Source: Thermoflavifilum thermophilum
GTDB lineage: Bacteria; Bacteroidota; Bacteroidia; Chitinophagales; Chitinophagaceae
Reading direction: 5' to 3'
DNA: 64,000 nt
Assembly (NCBI RefSeq): GCF_900116565.1
Contig: NZ_FPCJ01000001.1
Location: 2,476,540-2,540,539, forward strand
Shown here: positions 17,308-26,548 of the stretch, one piece after another
Position numbering within the stretch: position 1 is the stretch's first letter
Layout of the letters: each line of letters begins with the position of its first letter
Translations under genes and position numbers: made by a program
Notes under the pieces: generated by a model
The model's database searches: none
The model's input: the letters and a program-made list of their open reading frames with translations, nothing else
What the model was told of the DNA's origin: nothing

Positions 17308-20136
17308 TCAAAACACATTATATCCTACAGACACATAATATAAAGCTCCTATTTTGGGATTGCCAAATGCGTTTTGATAATAATGATTCAGGATATTGGT
17401 GCCGCCCAGCTTGAACAAGAGTTTTTGCCTGACCAGCCGATAGCTAATAGCTGCATCCAGGGTACTGAAAGCAGGTACTTGTCCTACGGCAAAACTGCCT
17501 TGATACAAAAATGCATTTTGATATCTCCAGTGTATATCAAATCCCCAGCCATGAAATACATCCGGATTGCTGAAACCCATATTGGCTTGATAGTCGGGTG
17601 TATTAAATTGGGTAAAGAATCCGGCAGGAGCACCATTGAGTTTGTTGTAGGACAGATTGCCGCTTAGCAAATAATGATGCGGAAGTTGATAATCCACACC
17701 TATGGCCCAGCCAAAAGTTTTAATTCGCCCTTCGCTGTTCACCGTTACCTGATATACGTTTCGGGTTTGATCGCTGGCCAGCTGCGGACCGTAGTATTTA
17801 TTAGGATCCTGGGGAATGATTTGCTGCGGGCCGTTTTTAGCCTGAATTAAAAATACGGAGCCGAAGAAATCTTTGTAATTAGCTGCATACACATAAGCAT
17901 CAATCATCAAAACCTGATGGATGATGCCGCGGTAGCCCAGTTCATAGGAATAAACCGTTTCTGGCTTGAATGTTTTGAAAACATAGGGCTGAAGTACTTT
18001 TTCTGCTGTTACGGCAGCATTGTATTGTGCTTGTTGCTGAGATTGTCCCTGTTGCAGGTTGGCAATATAGGCAGCCTGATAAGCAGCGGCATATTGATTT
18101 ACATTGTCTACCGTAAATCCTGGATTATTGATTAAGTTGTATTTATTGATGAATTGGGGCAATCCGCCAATTAGTCGTGCCCGTCCCACATTTAAATCAA
18201 TATATTGATTCTGGTTGGTGGGCAGTTTATATCCCGTCTGATAGGACAAGCGAATGGTATTATTGGGCGCAACGGTAATCACGGCTGCAAAGCGTGGTGT
18301 GAGTTTCCCTTCAAAATTCTGATTCTTGTCATACCGTGCAGATGCAATCAGTCGCAAGCGTTCGTGTATCAACTTACGTGAGGCCTGCAGGAAAAATCCG
18401 TATTGGTCAATGGTGAGTTTTTTACTTTGATCATCGAACAAGGTACCCTTTGAGTTCAGATGATAGCGATTGTAGCTGATGCCGGCCTGCAGGTCTACCA
18501 CCTGTTGTGTGAGATAGGAAAAGTCATAGAAACCTTCATAATGCCAGAGGCTGGAGTGTTCTATAAATCTGGATCCCTGTGGAATCGGAGAGCTGTTTAC
18601 CTGATCTTTATATTGTCCGAAGTTTACATCGGTAGGAGCTGGCATGCCCTGGTCGGCGTAAGCCCTTGCTATTTGAAATGCCAGTGCATCGGGGGCGCCC
18701 TGTTGTTTAGCTTGCAGGTAGGCACCTACAAATTGAGGATACCAGGTTGTGCTGGGTTTCCAGGCTTCATTGATCAATTCACCCAATACGGTGGCATTGT
18801 AGCTTTTGCCGGCATCTTCCTGGGTGGTATAACCAAACAGATTGAAATGTTCGCCTTTGATTTGGGCTTTATACATGCCGATGTGGAAATGATTCAAGGA
18901 ATAACGATCTGAGCCGGTATATACAGTCGTGCCGGAGCCATAATAAGCCGTCAGCGAAGCTGTAATTTTCGGAGTGATTTTATAGGCCAGCATACCACTC
19001 AGTTTCAGGTTGTAGGTATTGTAGTCGACCAGGTATTTTTCTCGATAGCCGGTGCGGGTTACGTTCTGGTTGGGTACCTGGCTGGCGGCCTGCGGAGAAA
19101 TGACGCCGGCTTGTGCCATTTGCTGGGCCACATCATGGATATTGACGGTGATTTCATCGCCATATACGTTCACGCCATCGTATGCGGGATCGGTAGCTCG
19201 GCTGCCGGCTTTCACAGTAAAGTTTTGTGCATCGTAATTGCTGGTATCGTCGGCAATCCAGTCATAGCCTTTGATGTAATCAAAGTTTAGTTTAAAAGCC
19301 CATTTGTTTTGAAAAGCCTGGGCGTAGCGGGCTTCATATTCTTGGAAAAGCGTAGCACCATGTTCCGGATCATTCACATGCATCACTCCTTCTTTTACCA
19401 ACGCACTGATACCCTGATACAGAAAGGGATCTTTGCTGGTGATTAAAATGGTACCGTTGGTACCGCCTGCACCATAAAGGGCAGAAGCCGCTCCGGGCAG
19501 GAGCTCCACGTTGTCCAGATCCAGGTCATTAACCCCAATCACATTGCCTACCGAGAAATTCAATCCCGGGGCTTCGGTATTCATACCATCCAGAAACTGA
19601 TTCACCGAGGTATTGCCACTGGCTGCAAATCCGCGTGTGGTGAGTGTAGGAAAGAGCAGTCCCGAGTTCACCACATTCACGCCTTTCAGGTTACCGATGG
19701 CATTGTAAAAATCAGGAGCAGCTGCTTGTTTCAGCTGTACGTTGTTCAGCCTTTCAATAGAAACGGGTGATTCGATGATGCGTTCGGGCACGCGGCTGGC
19801 TGAGATAATGGTTTCTCTACCGAGGATTTCCGTGGGTACCAGCTGGATGTTTAGCGAGGTTTGCGGCTCCTGAAGCGTGATGTTTTGGGTTTTGTATCCT
19901 ACAAATGAGATGACCAGTGTGAGGGGAAAGGCATGATGGGTGGTTAGGGTAAAATGACCCGTGCGATCGCTAATGGTGCCTTCGCCGCTGCCCTGGATAT
20001 ATACCGAGGCATTGCTGAGGCTTTCTCCGGTAACCTGATCCACGATCTGACCTTTGATCGTGCTTTGTGCGATAGCAACAGATGTGCAGAATAGGCACAA
20101 CAATGTGCCAAGGTAGCGGATAGTAAAGGAGTACAT
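17308..20136 (-). CDS. TonB-dependent receptor with carboxypeptidase-like regulatory domain
   Basis: The 942-residue outer-membrane receptor starts with a signal peptide (YLGTLLCLFCTSVAIAQ). A carboxypeptidase-D-like regulatory domain follows (GQIVDQVTGESLSNASVYIQG, split here, residues about 27-110), then a plug domain around 120-250 (LLPGAASALYGAGGTNGTILITSK) and a long barrel ending in an aromatic residue (YYVSVGYNVF). There is no STN domain and no SusD partner, so this is a stand-alone receptor, unlike the SusC at 3.3 kb. Gln/Ala-rich loops in the barrel (QQGQSQQQAQYNAA) are unusual in composition. The substrate cannot be told from sequence. Confidence 0.92.
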   Translation of the reverse strand: MYSFTIRYLGTLLCLFCTSVAIAQSTIKGQIVDQVTGESLSNASVYIQGSGEGTISDRTGHFTLTTHHAFPLTLVISFVGYKTQNITLQEPQTSLNIQLVPTEILGRETIISASRVPERIIESPVSIERLNNVQLKQAAAPDFYNAIGNLKGVNVVNSGLLFPTLTTRGFAASGNTSVNQFLDGMNTEAPGLNFSVGNVIGVNDLDLDNVELLPGAASALYGAGGTNGTILITSKDPFLYQGISALVKEGVMHVNDPEHGATLFQEYEARYAQAFQNKWAFKLNFDYIKGYDWIADDTSNYDAQNFTVKAGSRATDPAYDGVNVYGDEITVNIHDVAQQMAQAGVISPQAASQVPNQNVTRTGYREKYLVDYNTYNLKLSGMLAYKITPKITASLTAYYGSGTTVYTGSDRYSLNHFHIGMYKAQIKGEHFNLFGYTTQEDAGKSYNATVLGELINEAWKPSTTWYPQFVGAYLQAKQQGAPDALAFQIARAYADQGMPAPTDVNFGQYKDQVNSSPIPQGSRFIEHSSLWHYEGFYDFSYLTQQVVDLQAGISYNRYHLNSKGTLFDDQSKKLTIDQYGFFLQASRKLIHERLRLIASARYDKNQNFEGKLTPRFAAVITVAPNNTIRLSYQTGYKLPTNQNQYIDLNVGRARLIGGLPQFINKYNLINNPGFTVDNVNQYAAAYQAAYIANLQQGQSQQQAQYNAAVTAEKVLQPYVFKTFKPETVYSYELGYRGIIHQVLMIDAYVYAANYKDFFGSVFLIQAKNGPQQIIPQDPNKYYGPQLASDQTRNVYQVTVNSEGRIKTFGWAIGVDYQLPHHYLLSGNLSYNKLNGAPAGFFTQFNTPDYQANMGFSNPDVFHGWGFDIHWRYQNAFLYQGSFAVGQVPAFSTLDAAISYRLVRQKLLFKLGGTNILNHYYQNAFGNPKIGALYYVSVGYNVF

Positions 20137-20172
20137 ATGCTTAGATTTTGGGTGCTGGAAGAAAAACAATCA

Positions 20173-20203
20173 GAAAGATAACGACTAAATCTCAGATTAA
20201 CAA
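20173..20203 (-). promoter_or_regulatory. Promoter of the TonB receptor gene
   Basis: On the minus strand TTG (20203-20201) is followed after 20 bases by TATCTTTC (20180-20173), close to the Bacteroidota consensus. Transcription would begin about 30 bases upstream of the ATG at 20136. Confidence 0.5.
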
Positions 20204-20230
20204 CAAGTTCCCAGAAATCTGCAGGAAGAG

Positions 20231-20262
20231 AAAGAAATAAAAAAGCCTGCCAGCTGGCAGGC
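20231..20262 (-). terminator. Terminator of the tRNA operon
   Basis: GCCTGCCAGCTGGCAGGC (20245-20262) is a perfect 18-base palindrome. Read on the minus strand, it is followed by a run of six T and then ATTTCTTTC. It lies 21 bases beyond the 3' end of tRNA-Leu(CAG) and would end the tRNA transcript. Confidence 0.8.
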
Positions 20263-20282
20263 AAAGTCGTTTCAGAAGGGGG

Positions 20283-20366
20283 TGCCCAGGACTGGATTCG
20301 AACCAGCATGCCCTTGCGGGCGCTGCGACCTGAACACAGTGCGTCTACCAATTTCGCCACCTGGGC
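20283..20366 (-). tRNA. tRNA-Leu (anticodon CAG)
   Basis: The minus strand folds into a class II tRNA. The acceptor stem pairs GCCCAGG with CCTGGGC and has discriminator A. The D arm contains AAATTGGTAGACGC. The anticodon stem CTGTG/CGCAG closes the loop TTCAGGT, which gives CAG. There is a long variable arm (GCCCGCAAGGGC) and a T loop TTCGAAT. The 3' CCA is not encoded. Confidence 0.95.
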
Positions 20367-20429
20367 AATTGTTATTTTAAAGAACATTTTTCATAGCCTT
20401 TCATGGCAGCAACCTGCCCTGTGAAGAGG

Positions 20430-20515
20430 TACCCGGGACGGGACTTGAACCCGTACAGCCATTGCTGGCCACAGGATTTTAAGTCCTGCGTGTCTACCAA
20501 TTCCACCACCCGGGC
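20430..20515 (-). tRNA. tRNA-Leu (anticodon TAA)
   Basis: This is a second class II leucine tRNA on the minus strand. The acceptor pairs GCCCGGG with CCCGGGT (one G-T pair) and has discriminator A. The anticodon stem CAGGA/TCCTG encloses CTTAAAA, so the anticodon is TAA. A long variable arm (GGCCAGCAATGGCTG) and the T loop TTCAAGT are present. CCA is not encoded. Confidence 0.95.
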
Positions 20516-20672
20516 AGGCCTGCCTGCTGGTGAGCAGGATGCAGGTCATACCGGAAACGCCGGCAGACATAAACTGAAAGAACTCAATTCATTCCTACCT
20601 GTCGGCAGGCAGGGCTGGCCATCCCGGCTAAAAAACAATGCTTTTAATTCTTAAAAGAACTTTTGAATGCTG

Positions 20673-20745
20673 AGCGGAAGACGGGACTCGAACCCGCTAC
20701 CCCAACCTTGGCAAGGTTGTGCTCTACCAGATGAGCTACTTCCGC
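20673..20745 (-). tRNA. tRNA-Gly (anticodon GCC)
   Basis: This class I tRNA on the minus strand pairs GCGGAAG with CTTCCGC and has discriminator T. The anticodon stem CAACC/GGTTG holds the loop TTGCCAA, which gives GCC. The D arm (AGCTCATCTGGTAGAGC) and T loop (TTCGAGT) are standard. It is the promoter-proximal gene of the three-tRNA cluster. Confidence 0.96.
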
Positions 20746-20807
20746 TTAAAGAACCTGATGGATGATACTTGCTTCTCCCTGTGCAGGCTTGCAAGCAAAT
20801 GGGATGG

Positions 20808-20840
20808 CAAAAATAAGGAATAGTTTGATTTTCTGCCAAA
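20808..20840 (-). promoter_or_regulatory. Promoter of the Gly-Leu-Leu tRNA operon
   Basis: On the minus strand TTTG (20840-20837), a 21-base gap and TATTTTTG (20815-20808) match the Bacteroidota promoter consensus exactly. The predicted start near 20801 is about 55 bases upstream of tRNA-Gly. Confidence 0.7.
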
Positions 20841-20859
20841 GCCTTTCCAAACTTTTTTC

Positions 20860-21711
20860 TCAATAAAAATCATACACATATTCCACACTGCCGATAAAGG
20901 TTTTCCCATCTGCCAGGCATCTTTCGATCTGAACCAGATGCCGTTCATCATAGGCGTATGTCCAAACTGTTGATCCTCCGTTGCCACCGGCAATGACCGT
21001 CATCTGGCTGATTTGCCCATCTCCATCGTAATCCAGCTGCAAGGTGGTGATAGCTTTCTGCTGCGATGAATCATATCGCGAAATAGTTTTCAGCCAGCCT
21101 TCCGGGGTGTAAGTAAAATAGAAATGCTGTATGCGTCCGTCCAGGCTATCGGTTTCCTGGATTATCCTGCCGTTTGAATCTGTAATAAACCGAGCTATAC
21201 TGGTGTCTGTCTGGTTTTTGATTTTCCACATCCGTGTGGGATGTCCGGCAGAGTCATATTGAAATATATGGGTTTCTGTGAGCATGGTTTCACCGATGGC
21301 AGTAGAGGGGGTCCGGGAAACGATATCAATTTCCTTCAACCTTCCGGCCGAATCATACCGATATTGGGTGAGGTTAATGGCAAAATCAGAACTATCCAGG
21401 CTTTCCGTAATCCTGTATTGGCTATCATAGCGGCTGATGAGCCAGGAATCACCATTTACCAGCGAATGGGTAGTTGAATTCAGCTCCCGGTAATCCGAAG
21501 AAAATTGTTTTTCTACCGAAAAACTATTATCACGTTCATGGTTGGCATCATAGCTGTAGATCTGAATTTTCTTCACCTTCCATTGTCGGTAAAGCTGCTG
21601 TTTGGTATTGGTTTGCCAGGTGGAATACAAATCCTGATAAAAATATTGTGCATGCAGCGGGTAACAGCTCCCAATCAATATCATGAAACTGGCATATCTG
21701 ACCCAGGTTCT
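20860..21711 (-). CDS. Exported YD-repeat-like protein of unknown function
   Basis: I do not recognise a named family. The protein has an apparent signal peptide (VRYASFMILIGSCYPLHAQ). Repeated motifs follow, such as YRYDSAGRLKEI, FQYDSAGHPTRM, TDSNGRIIQE and LDYDGDGQISQM, which resemble the YD repeats of RHS/wall-associated proteins but in a short protein of about 283 residues. No toxin or core domain is attached. The GTG at 21711 is favoured because a TATATTTG promoter element sits just upstream and gives a leader of about 11 bases. An ATG at 21684 would cut into the signal peptide, and a longer in-frame extension to 21825 would add a basic tail and overrun that promoter element. Confidence 0.7.
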   Translation of the reverse strand, partial: RTWVRYASFMILIGSCYPLHAQYFYQDLYSTWQTNTKQQLYRQWKVKKIQIYSYDANHERDNSFSVEKQFSSDYRELNSTTHSLVNGDSWLISRYDSQYRITESLDSSDFAINLTQYRYDSAGRLKEIDIVSRTPSTAIGETMLTETHIFQYDSAGHPTRMWKIKNQTDTSIARFITDSNGRIIQETDSLDGRIQHFYFTYTPEGWLKTISRYDSSQQKAITTLQLDYDGDGQISQMTVIAGGNGGSTVWTYAYDERHLVQIERCLADGKTFIGSVEYVYDFY

Positions 21712-21728
21712 CACTTTTATTTTTTGCA

Positions 21729-21736
21729 CAAATATA
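21729..21736 (-). promoter_or_regulatory. -7 element upstream of the YD-repeat gene
   Basis: TATATTTG on the minus strand matches TAnnTTTG exactly. A good -33 element is not seen at the right distance. It supports a start codon at 21711 over the upstream candidates. Confidence 0.4.
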
Positions 21737-22049
21737 ATGGCCCTCTCAACAAGCCTTTTTCCAATCCGGGTTTTTAACGCTGTTTTTTTATTCCCGTGGT
21801 GAGTCGTTTTCAACAAATTTTTCAAAAGGGCAGGGGAGTCCTGGCGGATTTTCAGGATATTTGTTGCTAATATTTTTAGACGAGAAATCGCTTGAAATAC
21901 GGGAATTGAAATACTAATTTATTTAGTTGACTTATTAATATAAATAACTGATTTACAGTGTTTTACTATTTTTGTATTGATTTTTTATTGAAAAATTTTT
22001 CACCTAAAATTTGCTCTGATTTGTTCATGCAATCAAAATAACTGTCAGT

Positions 22050-22703
22050 ATGTCATCAACGCTTTCTGATAAGAATTTACTAATTGATTTACAATGTGTT
22101 CCATCTATTTCTTACATGAAAATGTTAATTGAATATTCCCGATGGTTATTTGACATTAATTTGTATCACGAGAAGAAGAGTTATGCCAATCGGTTTTATT
22201 TGGCAGGTCCGAATGGACGGATCTTGATCAGCATCCCATTGGAGAAAGGAAAACACCAGCACACCCCCATCAAGGATATCCGGATTTATAACCGGGAATC
22301 CTGGCAGGCACATCATTGGAAGACGCTTGTATCGGCATACCGGCGCAGTCCCTGGTTTGAATATTTTGAGGATGAGCTACGGGTGTTTTTTGAAAAGCGC
22401 TATGCATTTTTGGTTGATTGGAACCGGGATTGGCTGGAATGGATCAAAAAAGTGCTTGGAATAGAGGCAGAAATCCATTTTACGGATCGCTTTATACCGC
22501 CGGCTGAGGCTGCTGGTTTGGCTGCTGTGGACTATAGAGGCCGGATTCAGCCTCCACCGGGTAATACAGATCCGGAGATCCGCTATCATCAGGTATTTGA
22601 AGACCGAACCGGATTTTTGCCGGATTTGAGTATCTTGGATCTCATCTGCTGTGAAGGCCGGAAAGCTCGCAGTTTCTTACAGGGAACAGCCGAAAACGGA
22701 TAG
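22050..22703 (+). CDS. WbqC-like family protein
   Basis: The 217-residue cytoplasmic protein matches the WbqC-like family through LQCVPSISYMKML near the start, a central KSYANRFYLAGPNGRILISIPLEKG (two adjoining blocks) and WQAHHWKTLVSAYRRSPWFEYF, which are the recognisable conserved stretches. WbqC is linked to O-antigen or surface-polysaccharide gene clusters, but its reaction is not well defined. In Bacteroidota a WbqC-like gene is often a stand-alone housekeeping gene. A TATTTTTG element at 21967-21974 lies 76 bases upstream and could be the promoter. xerD follows 7 bases later and is probably co-transcribed. Confidence 0.8.
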   Translation: MSSTLSDKNLLIDLQCVPSISYMKMLIEYSRWLFDINLYHEKKSYANRFYLAGPNGRILISIPLEKGKHQHTPIKDIRIYNRESWQAHHWKTLVSAYRRSPWFEYFEDELRVFFEKRYAFLVDWNRDWLEWIKKVLGIEAEIHFTDRFIPPAEAAGLAAVDYRGRIQPPPGNTDPEIRYHQVFEDRTGFLPDLSILDLICCEGRKARSFLQGTAENG

Positions 22704-22710
22704 CTTTTCC

Positions 22711-23619
22711 ATGATCTGGGACTCGTACATACAGGGCTTTGTGGCTTACCTGAAGCTGGAAAAGGATTTGTCAGCTCATTCCATTGAAGCCTACCGGCAT
22801 GATGTGCGGCTATTTGCCCAATACTTGGAAGATACAAGACGAACAATACATCCGGATGACGTACAACTCAGCGATTTGCAGGATTTTGTGCGGGCGATCA
22901 GCGAAATAGGGCTGGCGGCCACTTCTCAGGCCCGCATCATTTCGGGCTTGCGCATGTTTTTCCATTTTCTGCTCCTGGAAGAAGTCATCACCCAAAATCC
23001 TGCTGCTTTGCTGGAGCTACCCAAAATCAAGCGTAAGCTCCCCGATGTGCTGACGGTGGAAGAAATTGACCGCATGATAGCCGCCATTGATCTCAGCAAG
23101 CCGGAAGGCATGCGCAACAAAGCCATGCTGGAAACTTTGTACAGTTGCGGTTTACGCGTTAGTGAACTCATCGGCCTGCGCATATCAGACTTATATCCGG
23201 AAGTGGGTTTTATCCGTGTTATCGGCAAGGGCAATAAGCAGCGGCTGGTGCCCATCGGGAAATTAGCCCTGAAATATATTGATCTTTATCTTCAGCATGT
23301 GCGGGTACATCTTTCGCCTCAGCCCGGCGATCGGGATATTTTGTTTCTTAACCGGCGAAGCCAGCCGCTTACGCGGGTGATGGTGTTTCATATTGTGAAA
23401 TCGCTGGCGCAAGCCGCTGGTATCCGGAAAAATATTTCGCCCCACACCTTCCGTCATTCTTTTGCTACCCATCTGCTGGAAGGTGGTGCCGACCTAAAAG
23501 CTGTGAAAGATATGCTGGGGCATGAAAGCATTACGACCACAGAAATTTATACCCATATTGATACAGGCTATCTGCGGGATACGCTCGACCGCTTTCATCC
23601 GCATTTTCATGCGATTTAA
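22711..23619 (+). CDS. xerD: Tyrosine recombinase XerD
   Basis: The 302-residue recombinase has an N-terminal SAM-like core-binding domain (residues about 5-90, with YLKLEKDLSAHSIEAYRHD) and a catalytic domain from about 110. The catalytic residues are visible: Arg in YSCGLRVSEL, Lys in VIGKGNKQR, His-x-x-Arg in HTFRHSFATHLLEGG, His in LGHESI, and the nucleophile Tyr in TEIYTHI. XerD and XerC resolve chromosome dimers at dif. Its length and position outside any element suggest the housekeeping enzyme, not an integrase. The ATG at 22711 gives the standard N-terminus. Confidence 0.92.
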   Translation: MIWDSYIQGFVAYLKLEKDLSAHSIEAYRHDVRLFAQYLEDTRRTIHPDDVQLSDLQDFVRAISEIGLAATSQARIISGLRMFFHFLLLEEVITQNPAALLELPKIKRKLPDVLTVEEIDRMIAAIDLSKPEGMRNKAMLETLYSCGLRVSELIGLRISDLYPEVGFIRVIGKGNKQRLVPIGKLALKYIDLYLQHVRVHLSPQPGDRDILFLNRRSQPLTRVMVFHIVKSLAQAAGIRKNISPHTFRHSFATHLLEGGADLKAVKDMLGHESITTTEIYTHIDTGYLRDTLDRFHPHFHAI

Positions 23620-23737
23620 TCTGTTCCAAACACAAATTTTACCGAAAACTTGTATGTTCGATCAGAACTTATTAAATTGTTCTACGATTGATTTTCGTTT
23701 GATTTTCATCCAATAGAAATCGAGTTAAGTTTTTCGC

Positions 23738-25156
23738 ATGGAAGTATTGCACGTAAGCGCGGAATGTTATCCGGTGGCCAAGGTAGGTGGATTGGGAGAT
23801 GTGGTGGGAGCCTTGCCGAAATATCAGCAACGGCAGGGGTGGATTGCCAAGGTGGTGATGCCTTGTTACCGCACCCGGTTTTTGATTGAACATGAGTTTG
23901 AACTGGTGCATCAGGGTGGGCTTTGGCTGGGACCTACATGGTATCATTTTAATGTAATCCGGGAAAAACATAACCTGCTGGGATTTGATTTGTATTTGCT
24001 GGAAATCCCGGGATTGATTGAAGGAGATCAGGTATATGGTTGTTTTAATGACCTGGAACGATTTACAGCTTTTCAGATTGGGGTGATGGAATGGCTCAAC
24101 AGCTGGCGTCATCATCCGGATGTGGTGCATTGTCATGATCATCACACGGGACTGATTCCCTTCATGATGAATTATTGTTACAAATACGATTACCTCCGGC
24201 AGATCCCTACAGTCTTTACCATCCACAATGCCCAGTACCAGGGGCAATTTGGCTGGGATAAGGCCTATTACCTGCCAGCTTATGATCCCTGGAAGGCGGG
24301 CATGCTCGACTGGAATCATCTGATTAATCCGATGGCTGCCGCCGTCAAATGCAGCTGGCGGGTAACCACGGTTTCACCTCATTACCTGGATGAACTGTGT
24401 ACGTCGGCTGCCGGGCTGGAGGCGCTTTTCAGGCAGGAACGACACAAGGCTTCAGGCATTTTGAATGGTATTGATACGGAAACCTGGAATCCGGCAACAG
24501 ATCCGCGCATCATGCATCATTATGATGTGCAAACAGTCAGGGAAGGGAAAGCAGCCAACAAAACCGATATCTGCAGGCGCTTTCAGCTGGATGAAACAAA
24601 ACCCTTGTTTGTATTCATTGGCCGGCTGGTGTATGAAAAAGGAGCTGATTTGCTGCCCGATGCGGTAGCCCGGAGTTTGTATGAGTCGCAATATGCGTTG
24701 AATTTTATTTTTCTCGGCAGTGGTGATCCGCATATGGAATGGTTGTTAAGGCAGTCCGAATATCATCATCACACGAATTGCAAATCTTACATTGGTTACG
24801 ATGAAAATCTTTCCCATCAGCTGTATGCCGCGGCAGATTTTCTGCTGATGCCATCTCGCATAGAGCCCTGTGGCCTGAATCAGATGTATGCCATGCGGTA
24901 TGGCACCATACCTATTGTGCGGGCGGTGGGTGGTCTGTACGATACAGTCATCGATATTGGCGATCCTGGTGGCTATGGCCTTCGTTTTTTGCAACCCTCG
25001 GTATGGGATATTACCCATGCCATTTCCCGTGCGATGGAATTGTATCAGCATCCGCAGCAGATGCTTGAGTTGCAGCAACATATCATGCAGCTTGATTTTT
25101 CATGGGATAAATCTGCACAGGAATATTTACATTTATATGCCCAATTAAAACCGTAA
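23738..25156 (+). CDS. glgA: Glycogen synthase (ADP-glucose type)
   Basis: The 472-residue GT5 enzyme adds glucose from ADP-glucose to growing alpha-1,4-glucan. The N-terminal KVGGLGDVVGALP motif (Lys15) binds ADP-glucose. The C-terminal Rossmann fold has GRLVYEKGADLL, and the ESEPCGL-like segment reads SRIEPCGLNQMYAMRYGTIP, with the conserved glutamate and the cysteine-glycine. Length is normal. It begins a two-gene unit with glgC, which starts 4 bases after its stop. No branching enzyme or phosphorylase is nearby. Confidence 0.93.
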   Translation: MEVLHVSAECYPVAKVGGLGDVVGALPKYQQRQGWIAKVVMPCYRTRFLIEHEFELVHQGGLWLGPTWYHFNVIREKHNLLGFDLYLLEIPGLIEGDQVYGCFNDLERFTAFQIGVMEWLNSWRHHPDVVHCHDHHTGLIPFMMNYCYKYDYLRQIPTVFTIHNAQYQGQFGWDKAYYLPAYDPWKAGMLDWNHLINPMAAAVKCSWRVTTVSPHYLDELCTSAAGLEALFRQERHKASGILNGIDTETWNPATDPRIMHHYDVQTVREGKAANKTDICRRFQLDETKPLFVFIGRLVYEKGADLLPDAVARSLYESQYALNFIFLGSGDPHMEWLLRQSEYHHHTNCKSYIGYDENLSHQLYAAADFLLMPSRIEPCGLNQMYAMRYGTIPIVRAVGGLYDTVIDIGDPGGYGLRFLQPSVWDITHAISRAMELYQHPQQMLELQQHIMQLDFSWDKSAQEYLHLYAQLKP

Positions 25157-25160
25157 GTAT

Positions 25161-26432
25161 ATGCAGCCGTCTGTTATTTCCCTCATTCTGGGTGGTGGCC
25201 AGGGCACAAGACTTTATCCCCTCACCAAAAGCCGCTCCAAGCCTGCGGTTCCAATTGCCGGAAAATATCGCCTGGTGGATATTCCCATTTCGAATTGCCT
25301 GAATTCAGGCCTGAAGCGCATTTTCGTGCTTACGCAATACAATTCTGCATCTTTGAATCGACACATTAAAAACACCTATCATTTTGATCATTTCAACAGC
25401 GGTTTTGTAGATATTCTCGCTGCCGAGCAAACACCTGAAAATCCTACGTGGTATCAGGGTACGGCCGATGCCGTAAGACAATGTTTGCATCACCTGGAGG
25501 GATTTGAATTTAATTATGTATTGATTCTTTCCGGCGATCAGCTGTATCAGATGGATTATCAACTCATGATCAATGATCACATCGAGAAGCAGGCCGACAT
25601 TACCATTGCCACTACGCCTGTAAACTTTCAGGATGCCTCTTCATTTGGCATCATGAAAACCGATGCCGATCACAATATCACCGCTTTTGTGGAAAAACCC
25701 AAAGGCGATGCCATTCTGGAATGGGCTTCCGATACAGGCGAAGAAATGAAAGCTGCCGGCCGCATTTACCTGGCTTCCATGGGCATTTATTTGTTTAACA
25801 AAGAAGTGTTGTTTAAAATTCTTCGGGAAGACCTGGTTTCCACAGATTTTGGAAAGGAAATCATTCCTCAGGCCATCGGAAAATATAAAGTGGTAAGTTA
25901 TCAGTTTGAAGGATACTGGACAGATATCGGAACGGTACCCTCATTTTTTGAAGCGAATCTGGAACTCACCAACGAAATTCCGAAGTTTAATTTGTTTGAT
26001 AACGAACGCAATATCTATACCCGTCCTCGTATGTTGCCACCCACCAAGATTTCGGGTACAACCCTTGAAAAAACCGTGATTGCCGATGGCTGCATTATTA
26101 TGGCCAGCCGATTGGAGCATACGCTGGTGGGCATTCGCACACGCATCGGCCGGGGTACCACATTGGTGAATTGTTATGTGATGGGGAATGATTATTATCA
26201 AACCCTTGATGAAATCAACGCTTCCTATAGCAAGGGCATACCACCGCTGGGTATTGGAGAACGCTGTTACATCAAAAATGCCATCATCGATAAGAATTGC
26301 CGGGTGGGCAATGATGTGCGTATCAACGGCGGCCCGCATCTGGCCGATACGGATCATCCGCTTTATACGGTGAAGGAAGGAATTGTGGTTGTGAAAAAAG
26401 GAAGTATTTTACCGGATGGTTTTAGCATTTGA
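25161..26432 (+). CDS. glgC: Glucose-1-phosphate adenylyltransferase
   Basis: The 423-residue enzyme makes ADP-glucose from glucose-1-phosphate and ATP, the committed step of glycogen synthesis. The pyrophosphorylase motif GGGQGTRLYPLTKSRSKPAV is at residues about 10-29, followed by YRLVDIPISNCLNSG. Later blocks include YQGTADAVRQ, FVEKPKGDA and a left-handed beta-helix tail (VLENAVI-type repeats seen as EKTVIADGCIIM and CYIKNAIIDKNCRVG). It directly follows glgA and supplies its substrate. Allosteric-site details cannot be judged. Confidence 0.95.
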   Translation: MQPSVISLILGGGQGTRLYPLTKSRSKPAVPIAGKYRLVDIPISNCLNSGLKRIFVLTQYNSASLNRHIKNTYHFDHFNSGFVDILAAEQTPENPTWYQGTADAVRQCLHHLEGFEFNYVLILSGDQLYQMDYQLMINDHIEKQADITIATTPVNFQDASSFGIMKTDADHNITAFVEKPKGDAILEWASDTGEEMKAAGRIYLASMGIYLFNKEVLFKILREDLVSTDFGKEIIPQAIGKYKVVSYQFEGYWTDIGTVPSFFEANLELTNEIPKFNLFDNERNIYTRPRMLPPTKISGTTLEKTVIADGCIIMASRLEHTLVGIRTRIGRGTTLVNCYVMGNDYYQTLDEINASYSKGIPPLGIGERCYIKNAIIDKNCRVGNDVRINGGPHLADTDHPLYTVKEGIVVVKKGSILPDGFSI

Positions 26433-26548
26433 GATGCATACCACATCGGGTGCATCCACATACAAGTAATCCTTTCAAACCACTGGAATTACGCGGTTTC
26501 CCAGATCATTACCTGTTTACAAAGGGAAGCGACCCGTCTGTTTTTTTA

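Noticed and set aside
19944-20387. 147-codon minus-strand frame through tRNA-Leu(CAG)
   Set aside because: It contains the VAKLVDALCSGRSA tRNA artefact and overlaps the receptor gene's start.
20403-20654. 83-codon plus-strand frame over tRNA-Leu(TAA)
   Set aside because: Its DLNP...DFKS...STNSTT pattern is the well-known translation artefact of tRNA-Leu genes.
20516-20672. CCTGTCGGCAGG-type short palindromes between the tRNAs
   Set aside because: Short, low complexity, and without other copies in the window; possibly processing-related, but not supportable.
20651-20863. 70-codon minus-strand frame over tRNA-Gly
   Set aside because: The SSSGRA...GSGFESRL segment is the usual spurious translation of tRNA genes.
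22711-23619. XerD as the integrase of a mobile element next to the tRNA cluster
   Set aside because: Length and motifs fit housekeeping XerD, there is a gene between it and the tRNAs, and no repeat of a tRNA 3' end was seen.
26433-26456. GATGCA/TGCATC repeat after glgC as a terminator
   Set aside because: Only 6 bp with a 12-base loop and no T-tract.
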